Notes under the pieces: generated by a model
The model's input: only the letters and a program-made list of their open reading frames with translations
What the model was told of the DNA's origin: nothing
The model's database searches: none
Translations under genes and position numbers: made by a program
In this document: piece after piece, positions 1-9,308 of the stretch
How positions within the stretch are numbered: position 1 is the stretch's first letter
How the letters are laid out: every line of letters begins with the position of its first letter
DNA from: Comamonas odontotermitis
Lineage (GTDB): Bacteria; Pseudomonadota; Gammaproteobacteria; Burkholderiales; Burkholderiaceae_C
Direction of reading: 5' to 3'
Length of the DNA: 64,000 nt
Assembly (NCBI RefSeq): GCF_020080045.1
Contig: NZ_CP083451.1
Location: 3,211,001 to 3,275,000 of the forward strand

Positions 1-448
1 TGAGGTTCTGGCCACCCACGTAGGCGCGCGACGTGGTGTAGCCCTCTTGGATCAATGCCTTGTTGATACGGTCAAGCAGGACGTTGATGTGCTCGACTGC
101 CAGTTGTTGTCCAACAAAAGGCTGAGTGATTTTGGCAAACCGGCTGCTACTGAGCAGTTCGCTGTCACCTGTGGCATGGATCTCGTGAATCTCAAAGCTC
201 GGCCCCGTGGTTTGAAGCCCGGCAGGGAAGCTGCTGTCATCCTCCGCCCCGCTCGCTGGCTCGGCACCCTGCTGGATTTTTCCTGCGGCGTTCTGCTCCA
301 CCAACTCCTTGCGCAGCTTTTCTTGCTGCTCGCGCATAAGTTGATCGTTAGGGTCGCGAATTGGGTTGTTCTGCGCCATAGCAGACAGGCTAAGCACCCC
401 TGCCAGCGAACCCATCCAGAGCGCGCTCTTTTTTCTATTTATTTTCAT
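1..448 (-). CDS. TpsB outer-membrane transporter (two-partner secretion), N-terminal part only
   Basis: Reading from an ATG at 446-448, the frame stays open to the window edge, giving 149 residues of a gene cut off by the window. It starts MKINRKKSALWMGSLAG, a signal peptide ending near SAMA-QNNP. A charged Gln/Glu-rich linker follows (about residues 26-70), then a POTRA-like segment (about 85-149, FEIHEIHATGDSEL). This is the layout of ShlB/FhaC-type transporters that secrete a TpsA partner through a 16-strand barrel, but the barrel lies outside the window. The start is 11 bp downstream of the TpsA stop, so the two genes form a tpsA-tpsB operon. The family call rests on the N-terminus and the context. 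Confidence 0.8.
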   Translation of the reverse strand, partial: MKINRKKSALWMGSLAGVLSLSAMAQNNPIRDPNDQLMREQQEKLRKELVEQNAAGKIQQGAEPASGAEDDSSFPAGLQTTGPSFEIHEIHATGDSELLSSSRFAKITQPFVGQQLAVEHINVLLDRINKALIQEGYTTSRAYVGGQNL

Positions 449-459
449 CGCCGTACCTA

Positions 460-2403
460 CTACCACCAGAAGATGCCGAGATGATCCTCGATACGTACAG
501 GGTCCCGATGGGGTTTACGGATGACCTGAATTTCTCCGTCAATTCCGACAGCTGCCACAAAAGCTCCTCCGTCTTGCTGAGCAACCCCTTGCAGCATTAA
601 GCGACCTTGTTGAGCAGTGAAGGACCCGCCTTGGTCTGTGGCATACACCTGGGCCCAGGTGTCCCCAAACAACGCCTTGAGTCCTTTGTCTCGCAAAATG
701 ACAGTGTGAACAGGCTTGGCTCGCGCAATGATGGACGGCGCGTTGATAACCATGTTCTGGCCTGCATACATGGTTCCGCCATTGTTGAGCACGGTGCCTC
801 CAGCATCTACCCGCAGGTCATTGGCAGCCATGACCTTGCCTCCCATCAGCTTCTCAGTGCTATTAGCTGTTGTTTTGCATATGAAAAGCACGCAGCGCTT
901 GCTGTACTCAAACATTCCGACGCTATGCGCCTCATTGGTGAAAGCGCCTTTCGTCTTGATATCCACGCTACCTGCGTTGGAATAGATGAACCCACCAGTG
1001 TTGGACAAAGATGCGCCTGAAACGCTGACATTGCCTTGAGCGACCCAGTAGCCGAGATTTTTCTCGTCCGCAAGGCTTCCCATGTCTACCCGGTAGCCAT
1101 TCTTGCGAGACAAGAAGCCCGATGTACGCCAGTCCGAGGATTCACTACCCAGGATGTGCGCGCTTTCATTGGTGATGGCACCTTGGCTGACTAGGTCCAG
1201 GTTCAAGTTAGAGACAAGTCGCGCGTTCACGGAGTGAATCCCGCCTGCGCCAGACTCCAGCTTGATCGAGTCACCCTTACCGAAAATAACACTGGTCTTT
1301 TCTGCACCTACGGGGCTGCGGTTCTCTATGCCATTGCCTGCTTTCAGGTAGACCGCGTAAGGGCTTTCCTCCGAGAGCCTTTGGGTGCCAACAATTTCCC
1401 CACCAATATTACGAATGGAACCGATCGCCTGCAAATTCGCTTGCAAGCCAGCAGAGACCAGGCTTTGATGCGCATCTACACCTTCTAGATGGATATCTGC
1501 TGCACTTAAATTGACAGAGCCTTGTGCACCGATCTTGCCACCAAGCTGAACCAGGTCTCCCGTGGCAGACAATGTAAAATTACCCGCCGAAGCTACCATT
1601 TCACCTTCGTTGCGGACACCTGCGCCTTTATCAGTGACCAGGATTTCGATCTTGCCTGCTGTGACTTTGGAGCCCGCCCCTACCTTAATTGCGACTTCTT
1701 TGCGCTCCGCAGAGCCTGCTTGATAGTAAACCCAAGGGGTCAGGTTATCGACCGGTGACGCTGCAGTATCGAAACTGGCCTTGGAGTCCCCGGCCACCAT
1801 GCGCACCTGCGCGCTGGATGATGTGTAGTTATTGGCAACTGGGCCGTTAACCTCAATATTCTTGGCGATCATCTCAAGACGGATGAGATTTCCTGCGATC
1901 CCTTGGTCGCCCACCTGGATGGTGCCTTGACCTGTAGTGACATCGACAAAGCGCTGGTTGTGACCTGCGCTTTGCTGCTGGTCCCTTAAGCTGATGGCGC
2001 CTGTTGCGAATGCCACACTGCCAAAATTTATAAGGTTGGTGCCATTAAGGCTAATACCGTTCTGATTTGCCAGAATGAAATTTGCACGCGGCCCCACGAC
2101 CTCCAGGTCTCCTTGAATTCGAGACGGCGCCGCTGAAAACACTTCAGCCACAATCGTGCGCGCATTGACGCCCTGATTCTCAAAAGTCAGCCCTTGCTTG
2201 CCTACGTCAAACTGGTTGAATCCGTTGTACGAAACACCATCTTTAGCTGCTGTCGGTATCACATGTGCACGGCCAGAATCGCCTATGTGGACTTGGGCCC
2301 CATCCAATCCTTTAGGCACAACCGAAGTAACAACGGTTTGAGCACAGCACCACTGTGTGGTTGTAAACAGCAACCCTAAGCACAAACACCGACGCGTCCC
2401 CAT
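460..2403 (-). CDS. TpsA filamentous haemagglutinin-like exoprotein, unusually short
   Basis: 647 residues from the ATG at 2401-2403. That start is preceded by GAGGAA at good spacing and opens a signal peptide (MGTRRCLCLGLL...CCA). An upstream ATG at 2439 has no ribosome site. Residues about 23-260 form the TPS domain: YNGFNQFDV near 59-67 and the NQNG motif at 113-116, in place of the usual NPNG. The rest is a repetitive beta-helix of haemagglutinin repeats. Family members often exceed 1000 residues; this one stops after the first helix region and has no evident toxin or adhesin tip. It may be a naturally short exoprotein or a 3'-truncated one. It would be secreted by the downstream TpsB. 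Confidence 0.85.
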   Translation of the reverse strand: MGTRRCLCLGLLFTTTQWCCAQTVVTSVVPKGLDGAQVHIGDSGRAHVIPTAAKDGVSYNGFNQFDVGKQGLTFENQGVNARTIVAEVFSAAPSRIQGDLEVVGPRANFILANQNGISLNGTNLINFGSVAFATGAISLRDQQQSAGHNQRFVDVTTGQGTIQVGDQGIAGNLIRLEMIAKNIEVNGPVANNYTSSSAQVRMVAGDSKASFDTAASPVDNLTPWVYYQAGSAERKEVAIKVGAGSKVTAGKIEILVTDKGAGVRNEGEMVASAGNFTLSATGDLVQLGGKIGAQGSVNLSAADIHLEGVDAHQSLVSAGLQANLQAIGSIRNIGGEIVGTQRLSEESPYAVYLKAGNGIENRSPVGAEKTSVIFGKGDSIKLESGAGGIHSVNARLVSNLNLDLVSQGAITNESAHILGSESSDWRTSGFLSRKNGYRVDMGSLADEKNLGYWVAQGNVSVSGASLSNTGGFIYSNAGSVDIKTKGAFTNEAHSVGMFEYSKRCVLFICKTTANSTEKLMGGKVMAANDLRVDAGGTVLNNGGTMYAGQNMVINAPSIIARAKPVHTVILRDKGLKALFGDTWAQVYATDQGGSFTAQQGRLMLQGVAQQDGGAFVAAVGIDGEIQVIRKPHRDPVRIEDHLGIFWW

Positions 2404-2748
2404 AAGTTCCTCATTCTTCCGTTCCACACATGAATGCACTCAATTTATACAGCGTTGCATTTCAATAAATTATGCTTACATCTCTCTGACTGGGACTGCT
2501 TGCCGTACTGACTCTATGAGGATTTAGCATACGAATTTCTTTATGAAAGGGAGTCACTTGGTGTTAAAGCAACATAGCCATCAAAGAGAACGCATCAGCA
2601 ATTTGTCAACAATCGACATCAAAAATTAATAACGCAGATTTTTGACAAACGCTCTGCTAGCAATTCATTTTTCCAAGCTTGGAAGCACTGCTTGCTGACC
2701 AATCTCTCCAAGCAAAGAAATTTGGTAAGTGGGGTCTCGCTTAAGGAG
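2404..2748. other. AT-rich intergenic region upstream of tpsA
   Basis: About 345 bp with no convincing gene. It is clearly more AT-rich than the core genes and must contain the tpsA promoter. The IS3-family element abuts its far side, so some native upstream sequence may have been separated from the operon. Confidence 0.5.
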
Positions 2749-2774
2749 TGACTCGTCCTGTCATAGGTTGACAC

Positions 2775-3611
2775 CTATTCGCGACTAATCTCCAGCCCAA
2801 GCTGGTTGGCGAGAGACGCCCGATGTACTGCATCGGGCGTTTTGTATTTTAGGGACAGGTGCGGCCGGCGCTCGTTGTACAGCCGTACCGATTCGCCCAC
2901 CATGGTGCGGGCCTGCGAGAGATCGGCAGGTCGTTGCAACAAGTATTCCATCTTGAGGATTCCATTGACCCGCTCAGCCAGAGCGTTTTGGTAGCAATCG
3001 TAGCCATCGGTCATGGAGCAGGTGATGCGGTGGCGTGCATGGATGCGCTGGTATTGAGCCGAGCAGTACTGAACACCTCTATCAGAGTGGTGTACGAGCG
3101 GCTGATCTGTTCGCCGCTGACGCAGTGCCATCTTCAACGCTTGGCTGACCTGCTTGGTCTCCAGACTATCGTGCACGTGCCAGCCCACGATCTTGCGCGA
3201 GTAGGCATCGGTCACCAGGCTCAGATAGGCAGTCTTCTCCTTGGTGGGTAGATACGTGATGTCAGCGACCCATAGCTGCTCACAACCACTTGCCACTGTT
3301 TTGGTCGGGCCCTCCTTGAGTAGATTGGGGTGCCTGCGGTAGTGATGATGGCTATTGGTGGTCTTGTGGTACGCATGCCGTGGCAGCACCAGCATGCGTG
3401 CTTGGCGCAGGACAACGAACAGTGCATCGCGCCCGATCTGGATTCCCGCCTGTTCAAGCGGCGGCTTGAGCAAGTGCAGCAGTTTGCGCGTGCCAATGCG
3501 TGGCTGATGGCGCCTCTCTTCACTGGCCAACTCCACCACCGCCTTGTCCCGCTCGCTGCGTGCACGCTGGCAGACCAGGCGCTTGTAGTGCGCTTGGCGG
3601 CTGATTCCCAT
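2775..3611 (-). CDS. IS3-family transposase OrfB (DDE integrase core)
   Basis: 278 residues from the first ATG. The frame is open further upstream, up to the frameshift site at 3677-3683, so the functional product is probably the OrfAB fusion. An rve integrase core is evident, with catalytic residues in WVADITYL (first Asp), HHSDRGVQY (second Asp) and NALAERVNGILK (Glu), the DDE arrangement of this family. The C-terminus has the usual YNERRPHLSL motif. The TAG stop lies inside the left terminal repeat. Confidence 0.93.
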   Translation of the reverse strand: MGISRQAHYKRLVCQRARSERDKAVVELASEERRHQPRIGTRKLLHLLKPPLEQAGIQIGRDALFVVLRQARMLVLPRHAYHKTTNSHHHYRRHPNLLKEGPTKTVASGCEQLWVADITYLPTKEKTAYLSLVTDAYSRKIVGWHVHDSLETKQVSQALKMALRQRRTDQPLVHHSDRGVQYCSAQYQRIHARHRITCSMTDGYDCYQNALAERVNGILKMEYLLQRPADLSQARTMVGESVRLYNERRPHLSLKYKTPDAVHRASLANQLGLEISRE

Positions 3612-3634
3612 GTAGCGGCAAGCCCTCGTGACGC

Positions 3635-4033
3635 TTAACCCTTTGACGAGCTTTTGCGTGAGGACTTGCCCGCAGGCTTTTTTGTGACTTGGACTCCGTA
3701 GTCGCGCTTGAGCACGTTCACTACCGCTTCAAAGAAGGCCGCTTTCTCGCGGGCTTCTTTCAGTTGCACTTCCAGCTCCTTGATGCGCTGCTCTGGAGTC
3801 AGCAGCTTGGGCGATTCAGGCATCTTCTGTAATCCTTTGCCCCTTGATGATGCAGCTTTCCAGTCCTGCCGTCCGTGCTTGCGAAGCCACACCAGTACAG
3901 TTGAGGCGCCCTGGATTCCGTACCGCTCATGGGCCTGCCGGTAGGTCAGCTCACCTCTTTCTACTTGATCGACTACTGCGAGTTTAAAAGCCAGCGTGTA
4001 GTCCCGTTGCGTTCTCTTAACCCACTGTTCCAT
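3635..4033 (-). CDS. IS3-family transposase OrfA (HTH protein)
   Basis: 132 residues. An N-terminal helix-turn-helix of the transposase_8 type (about residues 8-60; AVVDQVERGELTYRQAHERY) is followed by a leucine-zipper-like coiled coil (about 78-110). It binds the element's ends. Its codons Thr-Lys-Lys at 3677-3685 form the slippery sequence A AAA AAG, where a -1 shift enters the orfB frame. Only the fusion would have full transposase activity; OrfA alone usually acts as a regulator. Confidence 0.92.
   Translation of the reverse strand: MEQWVKRTQRDYTLAFKLAVVDQVERGELTYRQAHERYGIQGASTVLVWLRKHGRQDWKAASSRGKGLQKMPESPKLLTPEQRIKELEVQLKEAREKAAFFEAVVNVLKRDYGVQVTKKPAGKSSRKSSSKG
3677..3683 (-). other. 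Programmed -1 frameshift site A AAA AAG
   Basis: On the minus strand the orfA reading frame passes A AAA AAG. A -1 slip continues without a stop through GCC TGC GGG CAA into the orfB frame and past the orfB ATG at 3611. This is the classic IS3-family heptamer. Both frames were followed by eye across the junction. Confidence 0.85.
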
Positions 4034-4087
4034 TTGACTTTCCTTTCTGTTCTTCAGAAAGGTGTCAACCCAATTCAGGACGGGTCA

Positions 4088-4423
4088 GAGAAAGGAAAGA
4101 GAAAGCTCGGAATCTGTGCGGACGCCAGCAATCGCTTCTGGAACGGCGAAATTTTCAACGAACGATCTGGACGTTTTTACGTCAAATGTTCGAAGAGCTT
4201 TCCTTATTAGATGAGCTGCCAGGGACATGGCGATTAGGTAGCGTTGCAACGGTACGAACTGCTTACAGAACAGCTAGCCCCAAAGAACTGGAGCGTGGCT
4301 GTGATCGCACTCCATTGCAACGCCTAAGCTGGATGCAGGATCTTCTAACGATTCAAAAGAACATCCTTATGTTCGTCTTCAGCCTCTAATTTCTTGATTA
4401 CTATTGCCGATGGCCCGTCTCCC
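4088..4423. other. Intergenic region between the IS and ppc
   Basis: About 335 bp with no convincing gene. A short plus-strand frame (4186-4389) has no ribosome site or recognisable motif. On the minus strand, near 4354-4380, a small stem (GAACAT / ATGTTC) followed by TTTT could terminate ppc weakly. Confidence 0.4.
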
Positions 4424-7318
4424 TCAACCCGTATTGCGCAGTGCTGCTGCGATACCGTTGATCGAGATGTGGATGCCGGTTTTCACGCGCTCGTTGTCCT
4501 CCCCATTGCGCCAGCGGCGGATCAGCTCGACCTGCAGGTGGTGCAGCGGATCGATGTAGGGGAAACGGTGGCGGATGGAGCGCTCCAGCGCCGGGTTGTT
4601 GGCCAGGCGACTCTCCTCCCCCGTGATCTGGGCCAGGGCGTGTGCGGTGCTCTTCCATTCGACCTCGATCGCCTGGAACACGCGCTTGCGCAGACGTGTG
4701 TCGGCCACCAGTTCGCTGTAGCGCGAGGCAAGCGCCAGGTCGCTCTTGGCCAGCACCATGTCCATGTTGGACAGCAGGGTCCGGAAGAAGGGCCACTGGC
4801 GGTACATTTTCTGCAGAAGTGCCCACTGCGCCTTGGCAGACTTGCCCTCCTGGTTCACGAAAGCCTGCACCGCCGTGCCAAAGCCATACCAGCCGGGCAA
4901 GGTGAGGCGGCATTGGCCCCAGCTGAACCCCCACGGGATGGCGCGCAGGTCTTCAATGCGCTGGTTGGCCTTGCGCGATGCTGGGCGCGAGCCGATGTTC
5001 AGCTCGGCAATCTCGCGGATCGGGGTGGAGCTGAAGAAATAGCTCTCGAAGCCCTTGGTGCCATAGACCAGCTCGCGGTACGCGGCCATGCTGGCAGCAG
5101 ACAGGTCAGCGGCTGCAGCCAGAAACGCCTGCGTAGCGGGCTTGGTGGGCTGCAGCAAGGTGGCTTCGAGCGTAGCGGCCACCAGGGTTTCCAGGTTGCG
5201 GCGGCCGATTTCAGGGTTGGCGTACTTGGAGGCAATCACCTCCCCTTGCTCGGTGAGGCGGATCTGTCCACGCACCGTGCCCGGTGGCTGCGCCAGAATG
5301 GCCTGGTAGCTGGGCCCGCCGCCACGCCCCACGGTGCCGCCTCGGCCATGGAACAGGCGCAATTGCACCGGGTGCTGCTGGCTCAGTTCGTCAAACAGCG
5401 CCACCAGCGCAATCTCGGCCTGGTACAGCTCCCAGTTGCTGGTGAAGATACCGCCATCCTTGTTGCTGTCGCTGTAGCCGAGCATGATGTCCTGCTCTGC
5501 CCCGCTGCGCTGAACAAGAGACGCAATATGCGGCAGCGCATAGTATTCGCGCATGATGGTCGCTGCGTTGCGCAGGTCGTCAATGGTCTCGAAGAGCGGG
5601 CTCACGATCAGCGCGGCCTGCGACTGGCCATCGTTGATGCGTCCGCCCAGCAGACCCACTTCCTTTTGCAGCAGCAGCACTTCGAGCAGGTCGCTCACCG
5701 CTTCGGTGTGGCTGATGATGTAGTGCCGGATGGCCTCGCGCCCATACAGCTTCACCGATTGGCAGGCCCGCTCGAAGATGGCCATCTCGCTCTGGGTCTT
5801 GTCGCTGTACCGCGCGCCAACCACCCGCAACGGGCGCGCATCGCACAGCAGGCGGATCAGCAACTCGCGCTTGGCAGCTTCGGGCAACTGGGCGTAATCG
5901 CCCTCCAGGCCTGCAGTGGCCAGCAGTTCCGCAACCACGGCCTCGTGCTGGTCGGAGCTTTGGCGCAGATCCACCGTGGCCAGGTGAAAGCCGAATACCT
6001 GCACCGCACGGATCAGCGGCGACAGGCGTTGCTCGGCAAGCGCCCGGCCATGGTTGTCGCGCAGCGAATCCTCGATGACGCGCAGATCCGCCAGAAACTC
6101 ATCGCTTGTCACATAGGGATTCTGCGGCGCCACGGCATGGCGGGCGGCGTCGCCGCCGCTCAGGTTCTTGAGCGTTGCAGCGAGGCGTGCATACATGCCG
6201 ATCAGCGCGCGGCGATAGGGCTCGTCCTCGCGGTGCTCGCTGGTGTCGGGCGATCGCGCGGCCAGGGCCTGCAGCGCTGGCGTCGTACCTGCAAGGCGTT
6301 GCGACATCGACAGCTCTCCGCCCAGGTAGTGCACTTGCTTGAGGTAGTGGCGCAGCACCAGATCGGCCTGGCGACGCAGCGCCTCCTGCAGGCTATACGC
6401 GGTCACGTTGGGGTTGCCATCGCGGTCACCGCCAATCCACTGGCCCATGCGCAGGAAAGTTGCCAGATCGCGTTCGCCCAACTCGCGCTCCAGCGCGGCG
6501 TAGAGCTTGGGAATCTCGGTCAGGAACGTGGCCTGGTAGTACGACAGCGCGTTGTCGATTTCGTCTTCGACCGTCAGCTTGGAAAAGCGCAGCAGGCGCG
6601 TTTGCCACAGCTGCGTTACCTGCGCACGCAGCAGCAGTTCGTTGTCGGCCAGTTGCCTGGGCGTGAGCGTGTCCTTGCTGCTGTTGAAGAGCTGGGCGCG
6701 AGCTGCAATGTCATCGCGCTCCACCAACAGGGCAGCAATGGCGCGCTCGGCGTCCAGAATGCTCTTGCGCTGCACTTCGGTCGGGTGGGCGGTCAGCACC
6801 GGCGACACCAGGCTGTGCGACAGCGTGTCAGCCACCGACTTGACCGGAATCCCCGCCCAGCGCAACCGGGCCAGCGCCACTTCAATGCTGCCTTCCTGGG
6901 TGTTGCCGGCGCGCTCGTGCACCTCGCGGCGGCGGATGTGGTGGCGGTCTTCCGCCAGATTGGCCAGATGCGAGAAGTAGGTGAAGGCACGGATCACGCT
7001 CACCGTCTGATCGCTCGACAGGTGCTTGAGCAGGGTCTTGAGGGATTTTTCCGCATCCTGATCGTCATTGCGACGGTAGGCCACCGAGAGCTGGCGCACC
7101 TGCTCGATCAGGTCGAACGCGGCCTGGCCCTCCTGCTCGCGGATCACATCACCCAGAATGCGGCCCAGCAGACGGATATCTTCGATCAGCGGCTGGTCCT
7201 TGTCGGCACGACGCCCCGTGGGCTGGCTTGCAGTGCTGTCGGCAGGCCTGGTCTTGCGCGTTGCGGTCTTGGCAACTGCATGCGCTGCAGAAGAGTCTTT
7301 TTTGCTGGCAGTAGTCAT
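4424..7318 (-). CDS. ppc: Phosphoenolpyruvate carboxylase
   Basis: 964 residues from the ATG at 7316-7318 ([10 protein letters not shown]); an in-frame ATG at 7381 would add 21 poorly conserved residues. The enzyme carboxylates PEP with bicarbonate to oxaloacetate, refilling the TCA cycle in the cytoplasm. Visible signatures are [13 protein letters not shown] with the catalytic His, [30 protein letters not shown] and [10 protein letters not shown], and the protein ends [11 protein letters not shown] as is usual for the family. Length is slightly above the bacterial norm (about 880-930) because of an Ala/Thr/Lys-rich N-terminal extension. It is divergent from hemC. Confidence 0.97.
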   Translation of the reverse strand: MTTASKKDSSAAHAVAKTATRKTRPADSTASQPTGRRADKDQPLIEDIRLLGRILGDVIREQEGQAAFDLIEQVRQLSVAYRRNDDQDAEKSLKTLLKHLSSDQTVSVIRAFTYFSHLANLAEDRHHIRRREVHERAGNTQEGSIEVALARLRWAGIPVKSVADTLSHSLVSPVLTAHPTEVQRKSILDAERAIAALLVERDDIAARAQLFNSSKDTLTPRQLADNELLLRAQVTQLWQTRLLRFSKLTVEDEIDNALSYYQATFLTEIPKLYAALERELGERDLATFLRMGQWIGGDRDGNPNVTAYSLQEALRRQADLVLRHYLKQVHYLGGELSMSQRLAGTTPALQALAARSPDTSEHREDEPYRRALIGMYARLAATLKNLSGGDAARHAVAPQNPYVTSDEFLADLRVIEDSLRDNHGRALAEQRLSPLIRAVQVFGFHLATVDLRQSSDQHEAVVAELLATAGLEGDYAQLPEAAKRELLIRLLCDARPLRVVGARYSDKTQSEMAIFERACQSVKLYGREAIRHYIISHTEAVSDLLEVLLLQKEVGLLGGRINDGQSQAALIVSPLFETIDDLRNAATIMREYYALPHIASLVQRSGAEQDIMLGYSDSNKDGGIFTSNWELYQAEIALVALFDELSQQHPVQLRLFHGRGGTVGRGGGPSYQAILAQPPGTVRGQIRLTEQGEVIASKYANPEIGRRNLETLVAATLEATLLQPTKPATQAFLAAAADLSAASMAAYRELVYGTKGFESYFFSSTPIREIAELNIGSRPASRKANQRIEDLRAIPWGFSWGQCRLTLPGWYGFGTAVQAFVNQEGKSAKAQWALLQKMYRQWPFFRTLLSNMDMVLAKSDLALASRYSELVADTRLRKRVFQAIEVEWKSTAHALAQITGEESRLANNPALERSIRHRFPYIDPLHHLQVELIRRWRNGEDNERVKTGIHISINGIAAALRNTG

Positions 7319-7500
7319 GGGCGAAGGAAAACAGGTGGCAAAACAGAAGGTGCTGCGCAGGGCGAATCCGCACTGCGCCAATCACGGCGCAGCACATGCT
7401 AGCATCGAAGATTGCATTTCGTGACCTGTTTTGAGACGCTTTTTCGCTCCGGTGGTGGGGAATCCGCCGCCCGTGAGCGCAGAAGGCGGTGCCCAGACCC

Positions 7501-8418
7501 ATGACCTCCTTATCCCTGACCATCGCCACCCGTGAAAGCCAGCTCGCCCTGTGGCAAGCGCGGTACGTACAGCAGTTGCTGCAAAACCTGGGCCACCAGG
7601 CCTCGCTGCTGGGCATGACCACGCGCGGAGACCAGATCCTGGACCGCACGCTCTCCAAAGTGGGTGGCAAGGGCCTGTTCGTCAAGGAGCTGGAAACCGC
7701 GCTGGAGACCGGCGCCGCCGATCTGGCCGTGCATTCGCTCAAGGACGTGCCGATGGAGCTGCCCGAAGGCTTTGCGCTGGCGGCCGTGCTGGAGCGGGAA
7801 GACCCGCGCGACGCCTGGGTTTCCAACCGCTATGCGCGGCTGGATGACCTGCCTCAGGGCGCGGTCGTCGGCACCTCCAGCCTGCGCCGCCAGGTGCTGC
7901 TCAAGGCATTGCGGCCTGATCTGGACATCCAGCCGCTGCGCGGCAATGTGAATACCCGCCTGCGCAAACTTGACGACGGTCAATACGATGGCATCGTTCT
8001 GGCGGCGGCAGGCCTCAAGCGCCTGGACATGCACGACCGCATCCGCCACGAATTCGATACCGACACCATGCTGCCCGCCGCAGGCCAGGGCGCCTTGGGC
8101 ATTGAAATCCGCGCAGACCGGCAAGACCTGGTAGCGCTGTTTGCCAGCATGGCCGATGCCCGCAGCTGGAAAACGGTGACCGCCGAGCGCGCCGTCAGCC
8201 GCTGCATGGGTGGCAGCTGCTCCATGCCGCTGGCCGCGCATGGACAGTGGCAAGGCGACACCCTGCACCTGCAAGCTGCCTGGGGCGACGAGCTTCAACC
8301 CGACGCGCCACTCGTGCGCGCCGCTGCCAGCGCGCAAGTCACTGACCTGGCCAGCGCCGACGCCCTGGGCCAGCAAGTGGCCCAGCTGTTGCAGGCCGCA
8401 GGCGCCAAACAGCGATGA
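7501..8418 (+). CDS. hemC: Hydroxymethylbilane synthase (porphobilinogen deaminase)
   Basis: 305 residues from ATG 7501; a GTG at 7489 is possible but has poor ribosome-site spacing. It polymerises four porphobilinogens to hydroxymethylbilane in tetrapyrrole synthesis. Signatures are [13 protein letters not shown] at the N-terminus, [12 protein letters not shown] and GTSSLRRQ in the core, and the dipyrromethane-cofactor Cys at residue 240 in GGSCSMPLA. hemD follows after 32 bp, and the hemC-hemD-hemX-hemY order suggests one operon. Confidence 0.97.
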   Translation: MTSLSLTIATRESQLALWQARYVQQLLQNLGHQASLLGMTTRGDQILDRTLSKVGGKGLFVKELETALETGAADLAVHSLKDVPMELPEGFALAAVLEREDPRDAWVSNRYARLDDLPQGAVVGTSSLRRQVLLKALRPDLDIQPLRGNVNTRLRKLDDGQYDGIVLAAAGLKRLDMHDRIRHEFDTDTMLPAAGQGALGIEIRADRQDLVALFASMADARSWKTVTAERAVSRCMGGSCSMPLAAHGQWQGDTLHLQAAWGDELQPDAPLVRAAASAQVTDLASADALGQQVAQLLQAAGAKQR

Positions 8419-8450
8419 GCCGCCAGCGCGGGTAGCGCACAGCATCCTGA

Positions 8451-9308
8451 ATGACTGATATGACCCTGCCCCGCATCATCGTCACCCGCCCGCAACCCGA
8501 AGCGGATGCATGGGTGTCGCAATTGCAAGCGCATGGCGTGCCCGCACGGGCCTTGCCGCTGATCGAGATCGGGCCAGCTACCCTGCCTGCCGATCAACAG
8601 GCGGCAAGCGAGGCCCGGGCCGCGTGCCAGCGTGGCGGTCGCTATGGCGCCATCATGCTGGTAAGCGGCAATGCGGCGCAGTATTTTTTAGATGAAAAAC
8701 TGGCTCTGGCGCTCTCCTGTCAAGCGCCTACAGCTATCAAAACCAGAGTATGGAGCCCTGGCCCCGGCACAGCGCGTGCTGCCCTGGCCCAGGGCATTCC
8801 GGCCACCTTGATCGACCAGCCTGCGCCCGGCGCGGCGCAGTTCGACTCTGAATCGCTGTGGGCACAAGTCTCTTCCCAGGTGCCTGCGATGGCTGCAGCG
8901 GGCTTGCGTGTACTGGTGGTGCGTGGCGCCTCCGAGGGCGATGGCGGGTCTGGCGAAAACTCGGCCTCCGGCGGAACGGGCCGCCAATGGCTCGCGACGC
9001 AATTGCAGGCTGCCGGCGTGGGTGTGGATTTTGTCGCTGTGTACGAGCGCCGAATGCCACAGTGGACGCCCGAGCAGATGGCACATGCCCGCACCGCCCT
9101 CACCGATGGCAGCATCTGGCTGTTCAGCAGTTCACAGGCAGTGATGCATTTAAGCAACATTTTTTCACCCGCAGAACTGGCGGCCGTTTCGGCTATCACC
9201 ACCCATCCACGCATAGCGCAGGCCGCGCAAAAGGCAGGATTTGCCTCTGTCAAGCCATGTCGTCCCACCGTGGCGGATGTCATAGCGTCGTTAGAATCCA
9301 GGCTATGA
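8451..9308 (+). CDS. hemD: Uroporphyrinogen-III synthase
   Basis: 285 residues. It closes and inverts ring D of hydroxymethylbilane to uroporphyrinogen III. The start RIIVTRPQPEADAW and the region PGPGTARAALAQGIPAT fit the HemD family, as does the position between hemC and hemX. The stop overlaps the hemX ATG (ATGA at 9305-9308), implying translational coupling. Oddity: residues about 80-98 are encoded by a copy of the palindromic intergenic repeat, giving an in-frame extra loop before the WSPGPGTAR motif. Frame and flanking motifs are intact, so the protein is probably functional. Confidence 0.9.
   Translation: MTDMTLPRIIVTRPQPEADAWVSQLQAHGVPARALPLIEIGPATLPADQQAASEARAACQRGGRYGAIMLVSGNAAQYFLDEKLALALSCQAPTAIKTRVWSPGPGTARAALAQGIPATLIDQPAPGAAQFDSESLWAQVSSQVPAMAAAGLRVLVVRGASEGDGGSGENSASGGTGRQWLATQLQAAGVGVDFVAVYERRMPQWTPEQMAHARTALTDGSIWLFSSSQAVMHLSNIFSPAELAAVSAITTHPRIAQAAQKAGFASVKPCRPTVADVIASLESRL
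8691..8742. repeat. Palindromic repeat copy inside hemD
   Basis: An arm reading AAAACTGGCTCTGGCGCT and an opposite arm AAGCGCCTACAGCTATCAAAA match the layout of the intergenic copies at 18378-18427 and 17708-17757. The arms have diverged, but the AT ends, GCGC core and short central loop are retained. It lies in frame in hemD. Confidence 0.65.

Larger units (their letters stand above)
2749..4087 (-). mobile_element. Complete IS3-family insertion sequence
   Basis: 1339 bp bounded by imperfect inverted repeats of about 28 bp. The left end starts TGACTCGTCCTG and the right end, read inwards, TGACCCGTCCTG; both then reach the shared block GGTTGACACCT. A 3-bp direct repeat, GAG, flanks the element (2746-2748 and 4088-4090), fitting IS3-family target duplication. 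It holds overlapping orfA and orfB with an A6G slippery site between them. Nothing looks broken, so the element may still be active. It separates the TPS operon from ppc. Confidence 0.93.

Noticed and set aside
4394..7402. Plus-strand frame of about 1000 codons opposite ppc
   Set aside because: It is antisense to a clear PEP carboxylase, has no recognisable domain, and reflects GC-rich third positions of the real gene.
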